A stretch of DNA of 64,000 bases from contig NC_052349.1 in the NCBI RefSeq assembly GCF_009727055.1, forward strand, positions 45,845,332 to 45,909,331, given 5' to 3'. The DNA is from Benincasa hispida. Lineage: Eukaryota; Streptophyta; Magnoliopsida; Cucurbitales; Cucurbitaceae. Numbering within the stretch: the stretch's first letter is position 1; each line of letters starts with the position of its first letter. Positions 49,386-61,559 of the stretch are shown here, in pieces. The position numbers were made by a program, and so were the translations under genes. The notes under the pieces were generated by a model that saw nothing but the letters and a program-made list of their open reading frames with translations, searched no databases and had not been told where the DNA came from.

Positions 49386-51100
49386 GGGAGGGGGAAGGGG
49401 GCAAAGAGTATTAGAAAGATGAGGTTTTTTAACTCCTACACCTGTTAATTTCTACCCCAAATGGTTAACATAGGATAATATGGATCGAGAGATTTATCAT
49501 GACAACATGAACGTCAGCAAAATCATTTTTGGCTGTGAGGTTCTGTATTTATTGACTAAGATAATGCAACTTGGAGATTACCATAAACTTGTCATAGAGG
49601 AAAAAGAAATTGAAAGAGAAAATCAGTGCCTTCGAACTCTATCTTGATAAAAATTGAAGCCATAACAAGTAAGACACAAGAATTAAACGCAAGAGAGAGT
49701 GAAAACTCATTTAGAGTTCTTGACTATAATTAAAATCGAAGACAATTGGAATGCAAAGAATTTGGAGTCTAAATGAAGTACCAACCAACTACAATGTGAA
49801 GACAAAGTTTGCTATCAAGTGAAGGAAGCTGTATTCAATTAGAGAAAATTTGAAATCTCAAACCTATAAAAATGTAGAACACAAGATAAATTTTACATTG
49901 ATGCCACTTTGCATGTATCTCAAGTTATTGTTTCACTAAAGCGCATGAAGAACCTACAAAGGAATATTTGTTTTGAAGAATTTGGAAAGTAATACAACTA
50001 TACAATAATGATTTGAATGCATGATTTTATGAAACCAACTAACAACCCTCAAAAGAAGACCTAATTACACATGAAAGAAAAAATTATCATAAGAAACCAT
50101 TTTAGGACTCAAACAATTTTCTAAGTAAAGATATTTGGTGGAAAACTGGGGGCTAACCAGCCCACAGTCAATTAACCAAATTCAAAGTCCAAAATTTGGG
50201 ACAATCTCAGGTCGAACTAAAGGTATGAGCTGAAGTCCGTAAAAAAAATAGGCAAGTTAACCTCACTTAAATGTAGTAAGAAAGAAGCCACGAATCTGAT
50301 AATCAAAAGCTATAAGTCTGATAATTGAGCCACTAGATTACTGAAGATAAGCAAAGAAGCTATGAGATAGATGATCAAGCTACAAGATTGTTAAAGATAA
50401 GTAAAAGCGACGATCCATCAAGAAAAATGATGAGTGAAAATAACCATAACTATGCCCCCAAGGCGAGGAAGGATACTAGGAAACTAGTTGAGCTGTAATA
50501 GGCTTGGTCAAATAATATTCCAGGTTCACTCATGACTTGGGGCCCACCTTGGGTAAGGAGAGCAATTACCAGTTGTCGAGCATTCCTTAGGGTGGGCTTA
50601 ACACGACTTGGTGCATAAGTTTTCGAAAAGGCAGAAAAACTCGTTGAAAAATTGGTTGGACCTCAAAAGTGTTTGACTTGATAGGCTCAACACCCCTAAA
50701 GTCCGAGATAAGTCTCGCAATGAGGAGCATGGCGATAAAAGGGGAGATTGTACTCCCAAGTTGGTTTCTCAAATAACTAGCCCATAAAAACACAGTTAGC
50801 CATGAACCCCAACTTGAGAGTGAGGGCTAATGTTGTGGGTGAATTTTGGCCAGGCAGAATAAAACCCAATACCAAGATAAGATAAAGTAGAATCAAGATT
50901 AAGATAAAATCAAGATAAAATGAGATAAGATAAGATTTAATTTAGCTAGTTTAGGCCAAATTCTAATCTTATGAGGGTTAAATGTCATATCTTAATCATA
51001 ATAGGATTAAGATAAACCCTAGATCAAGCCCCATATAAATAAACCATTATGACTCCATATGAAGTATCTAAATAGACCATTATAATATCATTGGTGTCTA
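49386..51100. other. Unrecognised region, perhaps an old LTR-element remnant
   Basis: No coding frame is convincing. At 50831 TGTTGTGGGTGAATTTTGG follows a purine-rich run and could be an LTR start, with GATAAGATAAAG-rich sequence after it. No partner LTR or target duplication was found. Confidence 0.3.
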
Positions 51101-52636
51101 TCTCGTTGACTGAGGAGTTTTAAAGGTTAGCGAGATTGAAGGAGGCTTCCCTTCGTCAGAAATCTCGTGTTTCGTGGTTGAAGTTGGGAGATCAAAACAC
51201 GTTGTTCTTTCATCAGTCTGTTCGAGCGCGCTTGGTTAGGAATAGTTTTTTCTTGGTGATTGATTCTGATGGCACTTGTCGGTCGACTTATATTAGGGTA
51301 GTAGATGTGGCTGTTAATTACTTTAGTGGGATTTGGGGTCAGAAAAGGTGGGGTATAGAGACCTTACGACCCAGATAAATGATGTTGTGCAGTTTCAATG
51401 GCTTGATGAGTCTATTAAAGACATTTACAGGCTTGTTACTAGGGAGGAGGTGCGTAATTCTGTTCTATATAAATCGATTAAAGCTCTTGGCTCAGATGGT
51501 TTTCCTATGGAGTTTTATAAATCTGCTTGGAGTGTGGTGAGGGAGGATTTTTGCTCTGATGTTTATCACTTCTTTGATACATGTTATCTTCCCTATGGGG
51601 TAAATGCCACGACTCTTACCTTGATTCCTAAAAGACCTAGCGCTGATCGTATGGAGGATTTTTACCCTATTTCTTGTTCTAATGTGGTGTATAAGTGTAT
51701 CTCTAAGGTGATTGTGGACAGACTCCATGTGTGTTTGCCTCGGTTTATCAGTGGGAATCAGTCGACATTTGTGTGGGGGCGGTGAATCGCTAATAACATT
51801 TTATTGTGTCAAGAGCTTGTTGGGGGTTATCAGCGTAATAAGGGTAAACCTTGTTGTTTGCTGAAGGTGGATCTTCAGAAGGCTTATGACTCAGTTAATT
51901 AGGATTTTTTGTTTGGTGTTCTTTTGGCCATTGGAACCCCTCTAAAGTTTGTGAGTTGGATTTGTGCCTGTGTTACTTCCCCTTTTTCTCTGTGATGATC
52001 AATGGCTCTCTTGAGGGTTACTTTCCAGGTAGAAAAGGGCCAAGGTAGGGGGATCCTTTGTTCCCTTTTATGTTTATGATGGTCATGGAGGTCTTGTCTC
52101 GGTTGTTGAATAGGCCTCATCCTTCCTTTGTGTTCCATCATAGGTGTGAAAAGGTGAGGTTGACTCACCTGCTATTTGCTGATGACCTCATGATTTTTTA
52201 TGCGATTGATCGTGGTTCGTTGAGTTTTGTGACGCAGGTGTTACGTCATTTTGCGTAGCTATATAGGCTGGTGGCAAATGTGGGTAAAAGTTCTATGTTT
52301 GTTGCTGGTGTTTTTTGTGGTATCGCAAGGGATCTAGCTACTAGTATAGGGTTTGCTCTGGGTCTTTGCCTGTTCGTTATCTTGAGCTTCCTTTGCTATT
52401 GGGTAGGATAAAGGCTATAGATTGTGCCCCTTTTATTCAGAAGATTATAACACGGGTTTAAAGTTGGGTTGCGAGATCCCTCTCTTTTGCAGGGCCCTTG
52501 CAATTAATCAGGTCGGTGCAGTAGAGTTTTTCAGGTGTTTTGGTCTAATGTGTTTGTGCTGTTATCTTCTGTTGGCCATGAGGTTGATTGTATTTTATGG
52601 GCTTTCTTGTGGCAGAGGTGGGCTGATGGCGGGGGG

Positions 52637-54875
52637 TGTTGAGATTAGTGTCTTAATTCTCCTGGAGTCTTGTTGTTTTGTAAAGATACACATTGTTTGA
52701 TGAATAAAATAAGTGTTATTTAATTTTGGCATTTACTCATATCCAATAAACATAGCTCCTTGGTTATCTTATGTGAACTTAAGCATGTATATGTGATATA
52801 TAAGTGGATCATGCCTTAAGTGATAACCTAAATAGGTCTGTAGTATAAGGATTAAGGTGGGATACTTGATCCTGGTGACACTACAAATGGCCCGTTTTGT
52901 AGAGGTTTGCAAGTGTTGTAAACTACTACAGATGATTGATCCTAACCATTCATGTGGAGACGTGGAATGGAGGTGTCCTATACAAAGAGTTTGTATAAGA
53001 CTTGGACCACGAGATGACTAGACTCTGTATATAACGCCGTTGATACTAGAGACTTACATCTCACCTAAATGACCATAGGTGACACGACCTCAATCCTGAG
53101 TGTTTTGGTAACTCCTGCCTTTGAAGGCGGTCCTTTGATTAGTATGGGTGAGAGTGACCAGATTGCCAACTCAACATGCCTTCCTTTTTGGGGACTTGTC
53201 TGATCTGGGAGCTGAGAACTCAATCCACAAGATGGCATTCACTTCTTTCCCGAAGTAGGGATAAGTAGAGAGATTGCTCCCTTAAGGGCTGATTCCGGGG
53301 CTTGAACATAGTGGCCACAACTTCTCTTTGGAAAAGAAGACTCAGTCATAGTAGGACTATGACTTATGTTCATTAAAGGAATCAATGGTACTTAAGGAGA
53401 CAGATGTAACTATAGGGGTATAACGATTATTGGCCCAGCTGTACTTACGAGCGATCTGTGAAGGTTTGTCGTACTACTGATTGGTTCAGATGAACACGTA
53501 ATATATATGTGGTAAGAAGAGTTCACCTGTCGGTCTTTAGTGGAGTGCCTGACAGTTAAGGGATGATGGATCCCGTGACTAAAGAGTTTAGTCAGTTATT
53601 CACGTACCGTTGGAGCTTCGAGCTACAGGTCCATGAGGCCCCCTTGGTATCTCAATGGATTCAGTTGAGGATCAGTTCTTGGTGTTGATTTGAAATGTTC
53701 AAATTGACAAAATGTATTTTGATTATATATGATATAATCGGTATGATGTATGAGATACATCTAGTGGAGGATTGATGTAAATGAGATTTACATTAAGTAC
53801 CATGGAATAGAAAAAGAACTATGGTTTATATGTTTCNATAGAAAAAGAACTATGGTTTATATGTTTCATGAGATGAAATATTAAAACTATATGTTATAAA
53901 TAGTATGATAAGTTGGTTATCATTTATGTTTATAATAATATTAATTATTGGATAATTAATTCTTTTTCTTTTAAATAACCAAAGTAGTAGGTGGTTATTG
54001 AATCATGGTAACTGTGAGTTTAAAAGGAAAGTGGTTTCCTATTCTCAAAAAGAAGTTTTTACAAATATTTGAAAAGTGTTTTGAGTTTTCTCTTCGCGCA
54101 AAAGAAACTCATGTTGTCATCAAGTATATTCAGATTTACAAAACGACGGTTGGGTGAGCTAAACGATCATGCAAAGTAGAGTTAAACAATCGTGCAATAT
54201 TTACTAAACGATCACATAATTTTGCAGACGATCGCTGGCCCAAGGTAAACGATCGTGTAGTGTCTGTAGGCAAAAAACCAAGCTAAACGACCGCATAACT
54301 TTTTCTATACGATCGCTTAGCTTTAGCTAAACGATTGGACATCGACCTATACAATACGTCTCCGCTATCTCCCACTTGTCCAGTCGTGTACGCGATCGGT
54401 ATTTCGGCCTCTATCTGCCTTATACCAAGTCCGAACAGAGCCCACCCTCTAGATTCTCACACAAAGAATACAAAGGTTGCCTTGTTGGTGGTGTCAGACT
54501 CAACTCGACACCGTTGAGGTTTTCTGGAGGCCGTTCATGGTGCTATGGAGGTCGTTCGTGTTGCAGAAGAGATTGTGACCGAGGAGATCGTTGAGGACGA
54601 GCGCAAAGTGTTCGTGCAGTGTTGTGGTCATGTAGATCGGGCGTTCGAGGCTGCTATTGTTCGAGCGTTCATGCGCAACGGAGCGTGGAGACGCTTCTAC
54701 CATTGTGCGTAGAGTTTGATCTCTTTATACATTTGTTGTTCATGCTCTAATTTCTGCATTTGAATTGGATAACTGTTTGTTTGAAGTCGACTGTAAATGT
54801 ATTGTTCATTCATGATTGTAATTTGGAATAATCTTGTTCCGCTGCTCATGGAATTCTCGCTTCTGATTTCCTTCA
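52637..54875 (+). mobile_element. Copia solo LTR (type B), TSD GGGGG, inside the LINE
   Basis: It starts TGTTGAGATTAGTGTCTTAA and ends CTGATTTCCTTCA. GGGGG flanks it at 52632-52636 and 54876-54880, and joining the flanks restores the LINE reading frame. It is 2,239 bp, sister to the minus copy at 20768-25781. The part at 54150-54335 carries repeated AAACGATCGTGTAG-like words. Confidence 0.88.
53807..53867. other. Single N between two identical 30-bp copies: contig join
   Basis: ATAGAAAAAGAACTATGGTT plus TATATGTTTC stands at 53807-53836 and again at 53838-53867, separated by one N at 53837. The sister LTR (near 21660) has it once. This looks like unmerged overlapping contig ends. Confidence 0.8.
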
Positions 54876-55204
54876 GGGGGTGTGCGTGTTGCCTGGGATG
54901 AGGTTTGTTTTCCGTTATCTGAAGGGGGTTTGTGTATCCATCACACTTCTTCATGGAATATGGCAACTATCTTGAAATTGTTATGGTTATTGTTGGTTCG
55001 GTCTGGTTTCTTATAGGTGTTGGGTTTTATGTCCTAATACTCGTGGTTTGTTAACAATAAAACTTATTCTGAAAATTCAATAAGTTTTTATTGAATATAT
55101 GAATTGCTTATTTCGTTTTAGAAATAAATCCAATAAACTAAAAGATCTATGACTATTACATGAGTACTTGAACTTTATGTGGAGCATAAAAGTGGATCAA
55201 GTTG

Positions 55205-55795
55205 GATCGTGTAGCCTCAGGTAAATGATCGTAGGGATTTTACTAAGCAATGGTTTAGTAGTTCTTTTTCTAGACGATCGTGTAGTATTTTCTAATCGAT
55301 CATTTAGCTAATGCTAAGCGATGGGGTAAATCGTTTACCATGTCACGTAGTGTTGTTTGTGCGATCGCGTAGGCGCTGGAGGTAGGCGATCGTAGTGAGA
55401 GCATGCGATGCTCGTCGTTTAGTAGAAGGCACGCGCTAGACGATCGTGTAGTTAGCAAGCTTCATCACTTAGTTACTACCTATGCGATCGTGCATATGCG
55501 ATATGGAGGTGCTAGCTAAGCGATCGTTTAGGCGATGGTGCTTCGTGGCATCGTAGTCGCTTAGACGATCGTGGAAGGTGGGCGCTGTGCGGAGTGCGCT
55601 AAGCGGTCGTATACTTCAGGCTTCATCGCTTAGTAAAGGTACACGAACGTGTAGTAATAACTAAACGATCGTTTGGATTTTTCTAGATGATCGTATAGTA
55701 AATTCTAAACAATCGTTTAACTCTGGAGCGCTAGTACGCGATAGAACGAAGTGTTTGTTTTATCGTGTAGACGATCGCGGGGTGCTTAGTACACA
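55205..55795. repeat. Array of degenerate CGATCGTxTAG words
   Basis: Over about 590 bp, more than twenty copies of words such as ACGATCGTGTAG, GCGATCGTTTAG, AACGATCGTTTGG and their variants occur at 15 to 40 bp spacing. The sequence between them is not conserved and there is no open frame. Confidence 0.75.
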
Positions 55796-58506
55796 ATGGA
55801 TGGTTGGAGAAGTGATGCTTTGCTGAGCGATTCAAGACCCGGTTCGCCTGTTTGAACTGAAGACTCCTTGTCTTTGTATTAGTTAGCTTTCCTTTTGTAT
55901 TTTTAAGGCAATTTTACTCGGTTCATCAACTTTTATTGTTTATACTTGTTATGTATGGTACTTATATGTCAAAGTGTTTGTCATATAGTTAAAACCCACC
56001 TTAGGTTGTGCAATTATTCATGCATCATGTATTATAAATGTTATAATCGAGCATGAAGAAATTACATGAAAGCATGCGCATGCATCATGAAATATAAGAG
56101 TTATATTTTGCATGCAGTGAGCATTATCATGCATCATCCTTTTATTATAAATGTTATAGTCTAAGGGTGAATGGAAGCATGTTTTGCTTGTTTCATTGCT
56201 GTTTTGTATAAGTGTTATATAAAAGAAGTAGCAATGAATGGACAATGCATTGAGCATGACACTTAGGCCGTTTATAAGCGTTATGAACACCTTGCATGTG
56301 TTAGCTTCGCATTGTGGTGGTTGTTTCCGTTTATAAGTGTTATAAAGGAAATTAGACCTAAAATCAATAATTCAGAGTTGCATGCGGACTTAGGGTGAAC
56401 TCATTTTTTTAAAAGGGTTTTAAAATTGGATTGAGATAGACCTAAGTTCAAATGGTTCTAAAGAGTTTAGTAACCTAGATTAATCTTTTAAAATCGGTTT
56501 AATAGGATTAAATTGGTTGAATAAAATATTAAACTTGTTGTTAACCTATTTATAAGGGACCTTTTGTCGAAGGAGGGTTCTGGCTAGGCTGGGGTTCTTA
56601 AGTTGACGGAAACGTAATACCCTTACCTGAGAACCTACCTGGAAAGGTGAATTAGATAGATTTTTAACAAGCATGCGACGTTTTGGTCAAAGATTCCATT
56701 AAAAAGTTTAATGGATGATGATAATAAGTTGTTCAACTATCCAAGATAAATGTTACTCTTAGGAAAACCTAAAAGTCACTTAGTTAAAATCCTTGGCCAT
56801 GTTTTTTCTAAGTAAGCTAAACCCTAGGTTATAAAATACTCAGTGGGAGGAAGAGGCGTATCAGATATGTCGATGATTCCACTCACGTTTCTCCCTATAT
56901 GTTCACACTGTGAGATTCATGCTTGTCCTCGAGATGCCCAGGATGCATCTCTCTTCAGATAGTGTTTGCATGAATTAATATCAAGGTGAACGAAGAGAGT
57001 GTTTATAGTAAGTGGGTGAAGGGTGTGTGTCACCCCAAAACTTAAAATCATGCTTGTCTTCAAGCATGCGTTATACTCAAGAAATTCTAATTCACCTTCG
57101 TGCTTTCCTTTGCGATGACCAGCTTCTCAGAATATAATTTACTCACACCTTTGACCATCATCGCAATGCTCTCCTCCACTTGGCTGCTTCCTCAAAAAGA
57201 TCTTGTCTAAGTTAAATCCAGCAAGCCTTCGCTAAAAAATTTTTATTCATTCACCGCAATTTTGTGTTTAGCTTTTTGAGATTGCGTTCATTCAAAAATA
57301 CTTCAAAACTTTGCGATGACTTATTCGAATGTGGCGTTGAACCTGGTTACACCCTTCATTTTGGCTTACCCCCATGTGTGTCATGCTGGCATCCAACTTC
57401 AGTTGCATTCCATATTCAACTCAACTCTTGTCTTGTTTGTTTTGGCTTGTGCCGGACAGAGTAGTTGCGCTTATGCGCTGATCCTGGCTACTTACCTTCG
57501 TTTTGGCTTACCCCCATGTGTGTCATGCAGACATCCAACTTCGAGTAAGTGCCTTTCACAGCTTAACTCTTATCAACATGGGTTTCCCCATTGCGTTGAC
57601 GGCGGAGTTATTATTCTCAAAAGCTCACTTCAACTTTTTTTTTTCAAATTATCGAAATATAATGAACGCAATTCCCCGAGACCGCTACCACCCCCAAACT
57701 TAGAGGTTGGCAGCGTTCTCACCGCAAAGCTAAAGACAAAATTACAAGAATGCGTTAATAAATGTTTGAACACAGGTTTGCGCAAGATAAACTTAAGAAT
57801 TTCAAAATTTGAAGAAGCTAATAAAAGTAAAGAATGTCTTGCATTGATTCGTTAGAAAATGCGGTGAACTATACGTACCATCATAGAAACATCCCAAAAC
57901 AACGTAATCGGGAAAAAGATAATTTCAAAAGGATAAGGCATACAAGATAACAAGAAAAGACCTTAGGTGGAACAACATATGCGCTCATGTGTTGGAATCC
58001 ACACGATTGAAGCCATGCGTTGAAAGGTGAAAGGAATTCTTCCGTTGAACTACGAACCGAGGAGACTTATTGTTGCACCTACAAGAGAAAACGTACCACA
58101 ACCAAGGAAGCAGCCATATATCCAAAATAACAATGAAAATAAAATTACTTATACTAAGAAAGCAATTTAAAGATAGAGTAGAAGACATCCCTGGAAAAAA
58201 AAAAATAAGAGTGTTGTCACCGCAAGAAGTCTTCCATGCAGGAGATGGCTCTCAACTGCTTGGGTCAAGTTGCCCTGACCATTGGAACTTCCGGCAATTG
58301 TTGGGCGCATGCGGCCGTCATGTGCTTAGAATTACCTTAAGCTCTTTTGCGACTGATTGCCCTTCTACCTTGGGGTCAATATTGGCTTTCAGGACATCGC
58401 CTACACTTCAATATTGTTTGCAACTTGGTCGCACAAGCTGCAATACACCCAAGATAAAAAGTTTGCTCGCAGAGACACAAAATTTAACAAACATTTAGTT
58501 GCCAAG

Positions 58507-58524
58507 TCCCCGGAAATGGTGCCA
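58507..58524 (-). other. Gypsy primer binding site (tRNA-Asp)
   Basis: On the minus strand TGGCACCATTTCCGGGGA follows the LTR end by a few bases. It matches the complement of the plant tRNA-Asp 3' end (TGGCGCCGTTGCCGGGGA) at 15 of 18 positions. Confidence 0.75.
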
Positions 58525-58530
58525 AAAACT

Positions 58531-60912
58531 TGATGACGGGAAATTGGAAGTCAATTTTACTCGACAACAAAAATCCCGTGGATGCGGTATGCGATGCATG
58601 TTCCTAAGATATGCGTTGATAATCATGCGTCGATGGTCATGCGTTGGAATGAATATGCATTAATAAATGTATGCGATGACCATGCATCCTGCCACAAGTT
58701 TTCTTGCGTTCACGCCAAGTATAACATGGACGCAAGTTTCTCAGGTAATCCAAGGTCGAACACGGGGACTGTAGCTATATGTTTGCGGTGATATGCATAC
58801 AGTAGTATAAATAAAAGAATGGAGGGGATATTGCTAAGTTAATCCTACTCCTACTCCTATCTAACAGACAACGCAATGAGAATATGCATGAAAGGTAGAG
58901 ATGCGACAAACCTTGACATGAAATAAATGTATGGGAAAATAGATAAAATGCGGAGATGTTTTCATTGCAATACTTAAGAGTGACCGCAAGGGCAACCCTA
59001 GTAAATGCAAACTAATGCGGTCATGCAACACTCATATAATAGTAAACCTCCTCTCGGTGCAAATGCTACGGCTTCTAATGCTAGAACGCATGCGATGTAT
59101 GTGCAGAGGTGTCTATAGGGCCTACACATAAGCCTCTAATTCTTGCCTATGCGATGATACACAAACAAGGCGACCACATATCATCATTCCTATTCCTAGG
59201 GTGCATGCGATGTAGTGTTGATAAACAGAGCTTATCTCTAAGTCTCTATCTCTTGCTTATGCCAATCTAATCTTGCTCTCTCGAGTCTAGATTCTAACCT
59301 AGCTCTCTCGAGTCATTAGGTTCTTTCTTTAGACTCTCTCTCGAGTAGCTCTAAAGGGGTGCTGGGTACAACATAAAACAAGACAAACGCATGAACTTGG
59401 TTGATGCAAGGTTGTTACTATCCTTAGTGAACAATGCATACCTTACTTAATGCATCCAACCACTTACCCTCCCAGGCAGTTGATTGTTGCTGACTTTACT
59501 CGGGGTTCTCTTGGTTATTGGCTTCGGGCTAGAAAGCGAAGATTGGGTAAAATGTGAATCCGACTGGTTGGTTTAAAATAATTCAGGAAGCAGATTCTTA
59601 TAGTCCCAAAATTCAATTAAATTAGACGTGAAATCTAGAAATATTTCTTTTGTGTTTGTAGTTTTATTTTAGTTTGAATCTTTTTTTTTTATTTTAAGGA
59701 ATTGGTTAGTCGTCCGGTAACAAGTAACAGTAGTACATAGGATTCGATGAACGAAAGAGATCAATGCGTTAGCCTATAGATAGGCATTGCAACAGCTTCA
59801 CACTGAGTAAATAAGATTACTCACACACTCGCGCAATGAACACCTCTCGGTGGTTTGCTATATGCTTCATATACCTAATCCATATGACTAAGTATGCAAT
59901 ACCCAAGCAATCCCGCTAAGTGTTGCAATGAAAGTAAAGATGCTAAGCAAAGAAGATGGTGATGGAGTTGAAAGAACAAAAAAATGCATTGAAAACAGAT
60001 CGTATTAATTCCTTCATTCCAAAATGTCATACAATACAATATAGGAAAAGAAAGGAAAAAGAAATGACCAGCTGGAAGCAAAGCTTTGGTTCCAGCGGAT
60101 GTGCGTCAAAGCTGCCGGTGGTGCCATGGATGGGCAGAGAAGCTGACTCTCTCGAGATCTAGCTCCGATCGTCACTCGGAATGGATGAAGGAGGTGAAGA
60201 GCTCTCAGCGTCTTCTCACGCATTTTGTCTGGATCGCAAGGATCCGCCCTAGGTGAACCTCGGGTGAAAACCCTGGATAAAATGAATTTCAGCTCATCGC
60301 CTTCTATTTATAGAGCTTAGATCGCTGACAGCATTAATTGGACTGCTCTGAATCTGACGTTCGGCGCGTTGGTCCTTTCTGAACTCTGCCACTAACGGCG
60401 TGGTAGGTGAAATTTCAACATTAGCTTTGGATTTTCTCGAGGTAGATGTGTTGATGCGTTCATTCCACCTACCTTGCGTTGATTCCATTAGTTTGCATTT
60501 TCGGGCAGCAACAATCATTCAATGACTGCATTCGCTTAATACCACAACTCTACACGATGACCGCATTCACTTGACAAGCGCAACTCTCATGCAATGGACG
60601 CATACGGCTGATTACCGCAACACCCATGCATTAATCGATGCGTTTGCCTTTGCGATGGAGTATTTCTCCCCATGCGGTCATCTATGCGGTGGTTCAGTTC
60701 CCACATTTGTGTTCATTTCTTGCATTAGCTACAAAGATAGAACATTGAACGCATAATTAATGCAAAATAATGGGTTAGCTGAGATTCGACATGCTAATTG
60801 CGCAAACTCATATTCTCGTGAATTCCTATCACAATCGACGCATATTCTGCCTAACAACCTTAATAATTCTAAGTAAAAGGCCTAAGATGACATGCATTTC
60901 TGCATGTCATCA
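58531..60912 (-). repeat. Gypsy LTR, 2.38 kb
   Basis: It begins TGATGACATGCAGAAATGC (a small palindrome) on the minus strand and ends CCCGTCATCA. Its U3 contains CTATAAATAGAAGGCGATG (probable TATA box near 60310). It is the reference copy for the two-headed structure at 22350-25275. Confidence 0.75.
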
Positions 60913-61559
60913 TCAACACATCCTATGGTCTCTGTCATTGGTTCACACCGTGAGATCATTCTGTATGCCCTCATGTCGCCTTCGGAGTGTCCCCCTTTGG
61001 ATGGGTTTTGTGCAGTTGGTCAATATCAAGGTGAACTCCAGAAATGGATAAGGTCACTTTAGGTTTTGCCCCAGTCAGATTTTTTCCCTTCGGATTGGCC
61101 TTTTGGACGGGCCTCTAGGGTTTAAAATGGCGGGTCACACTTACGGGATATTATTAAGTAAGTTAATGATCTCTTGGCCAAATCAATGATGGCTAGTCGT
61201 TATAGGAGCAAGAGTTGTTCTGGTATTAATGACTGGTTGAGATCTTCTCAATTCAGATGAGGGATAACTGACCTTCCTTCGGTGGCTTTTGTCCTAAACT
61301 TTTGAAGTGTCATTGCGAAACTAGATGTCACACGGGGATCTTGTTAGTTTTGCTAAAACCTTATTGGTTGTTGTTTTGTTTTACAATGGGTATTTGCTTA
61401 AAACCTAACGTAGGTCAATGTGTTTTTCTTTTTAGCACCTCGTTAGTATTTCCGTTTAAAGCTTTTAAAAATGACCGATTACTTACAGTGGAAAGAAAGA
61501 ATCGTGTGAAACAAATTTCGTGGCAAACGACCTCCATTCTACTACTCTCCAAAAGAGGA

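Larger units (their letters stand above)
51115..55017 (+). pseudogene. LINE ORF2 reverse transcriptase, split by a solo LTR
   Basis: From about 51136 the plus strand reads LRQKSRVSWLKLGDQNTLFF, then (frameshift near 51335) EEVRNSVLYKSIKALGSDGF, LTLIPKRPSADRMEDFYPIS, LLKVDLQKAYDSVN, the palm motif FADDLMIF near 52185, and KIITRV near 52440, with several stops. At 52636 a solo LTR enters. At 54876-55017 the same frame resumes with VAWDEVCFPLSEGGLCIHH and SWNMATILKLLWLLL. The element encodes target-primed reverse transcription, but it is dead. Its 3' end is cut by copia element 3 at 55018. Confidence 0.8.
57035..60912 (-). mobile_element. Gypsy (Ty3-type) fragment, minus strand: LTR, primer site and leader
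   Basis: It lies within the copia 3 leader, which reads on from GTGTGTCA (57034) to ACACATCCTATGG (60917). On the minus strand an LTR (60912 to 58531, TGATGACATGCAG to TTTCCCGTCATCA) is followed by a tRNA-Asp primer site and by about 1.47 kb of internal sequence ending at 57035 without a second LTR. Left flank TCACC and right flank TCAAC could be a worn duplication. A 75-bp phrase (TTTTGGCTTACCCCCATGTG) occurs twice in the internal part (57357, 57497). No domain is readable. Confidence 0.7.

Noticed and set aside
57264..57855. Frames of 66 to 179 codons with repeated PPCVSC and YPHVCHA segments
   Set aside because: They come from a 75-bp direct repeat in gypsy internal sequence, and no domain is recognisable.
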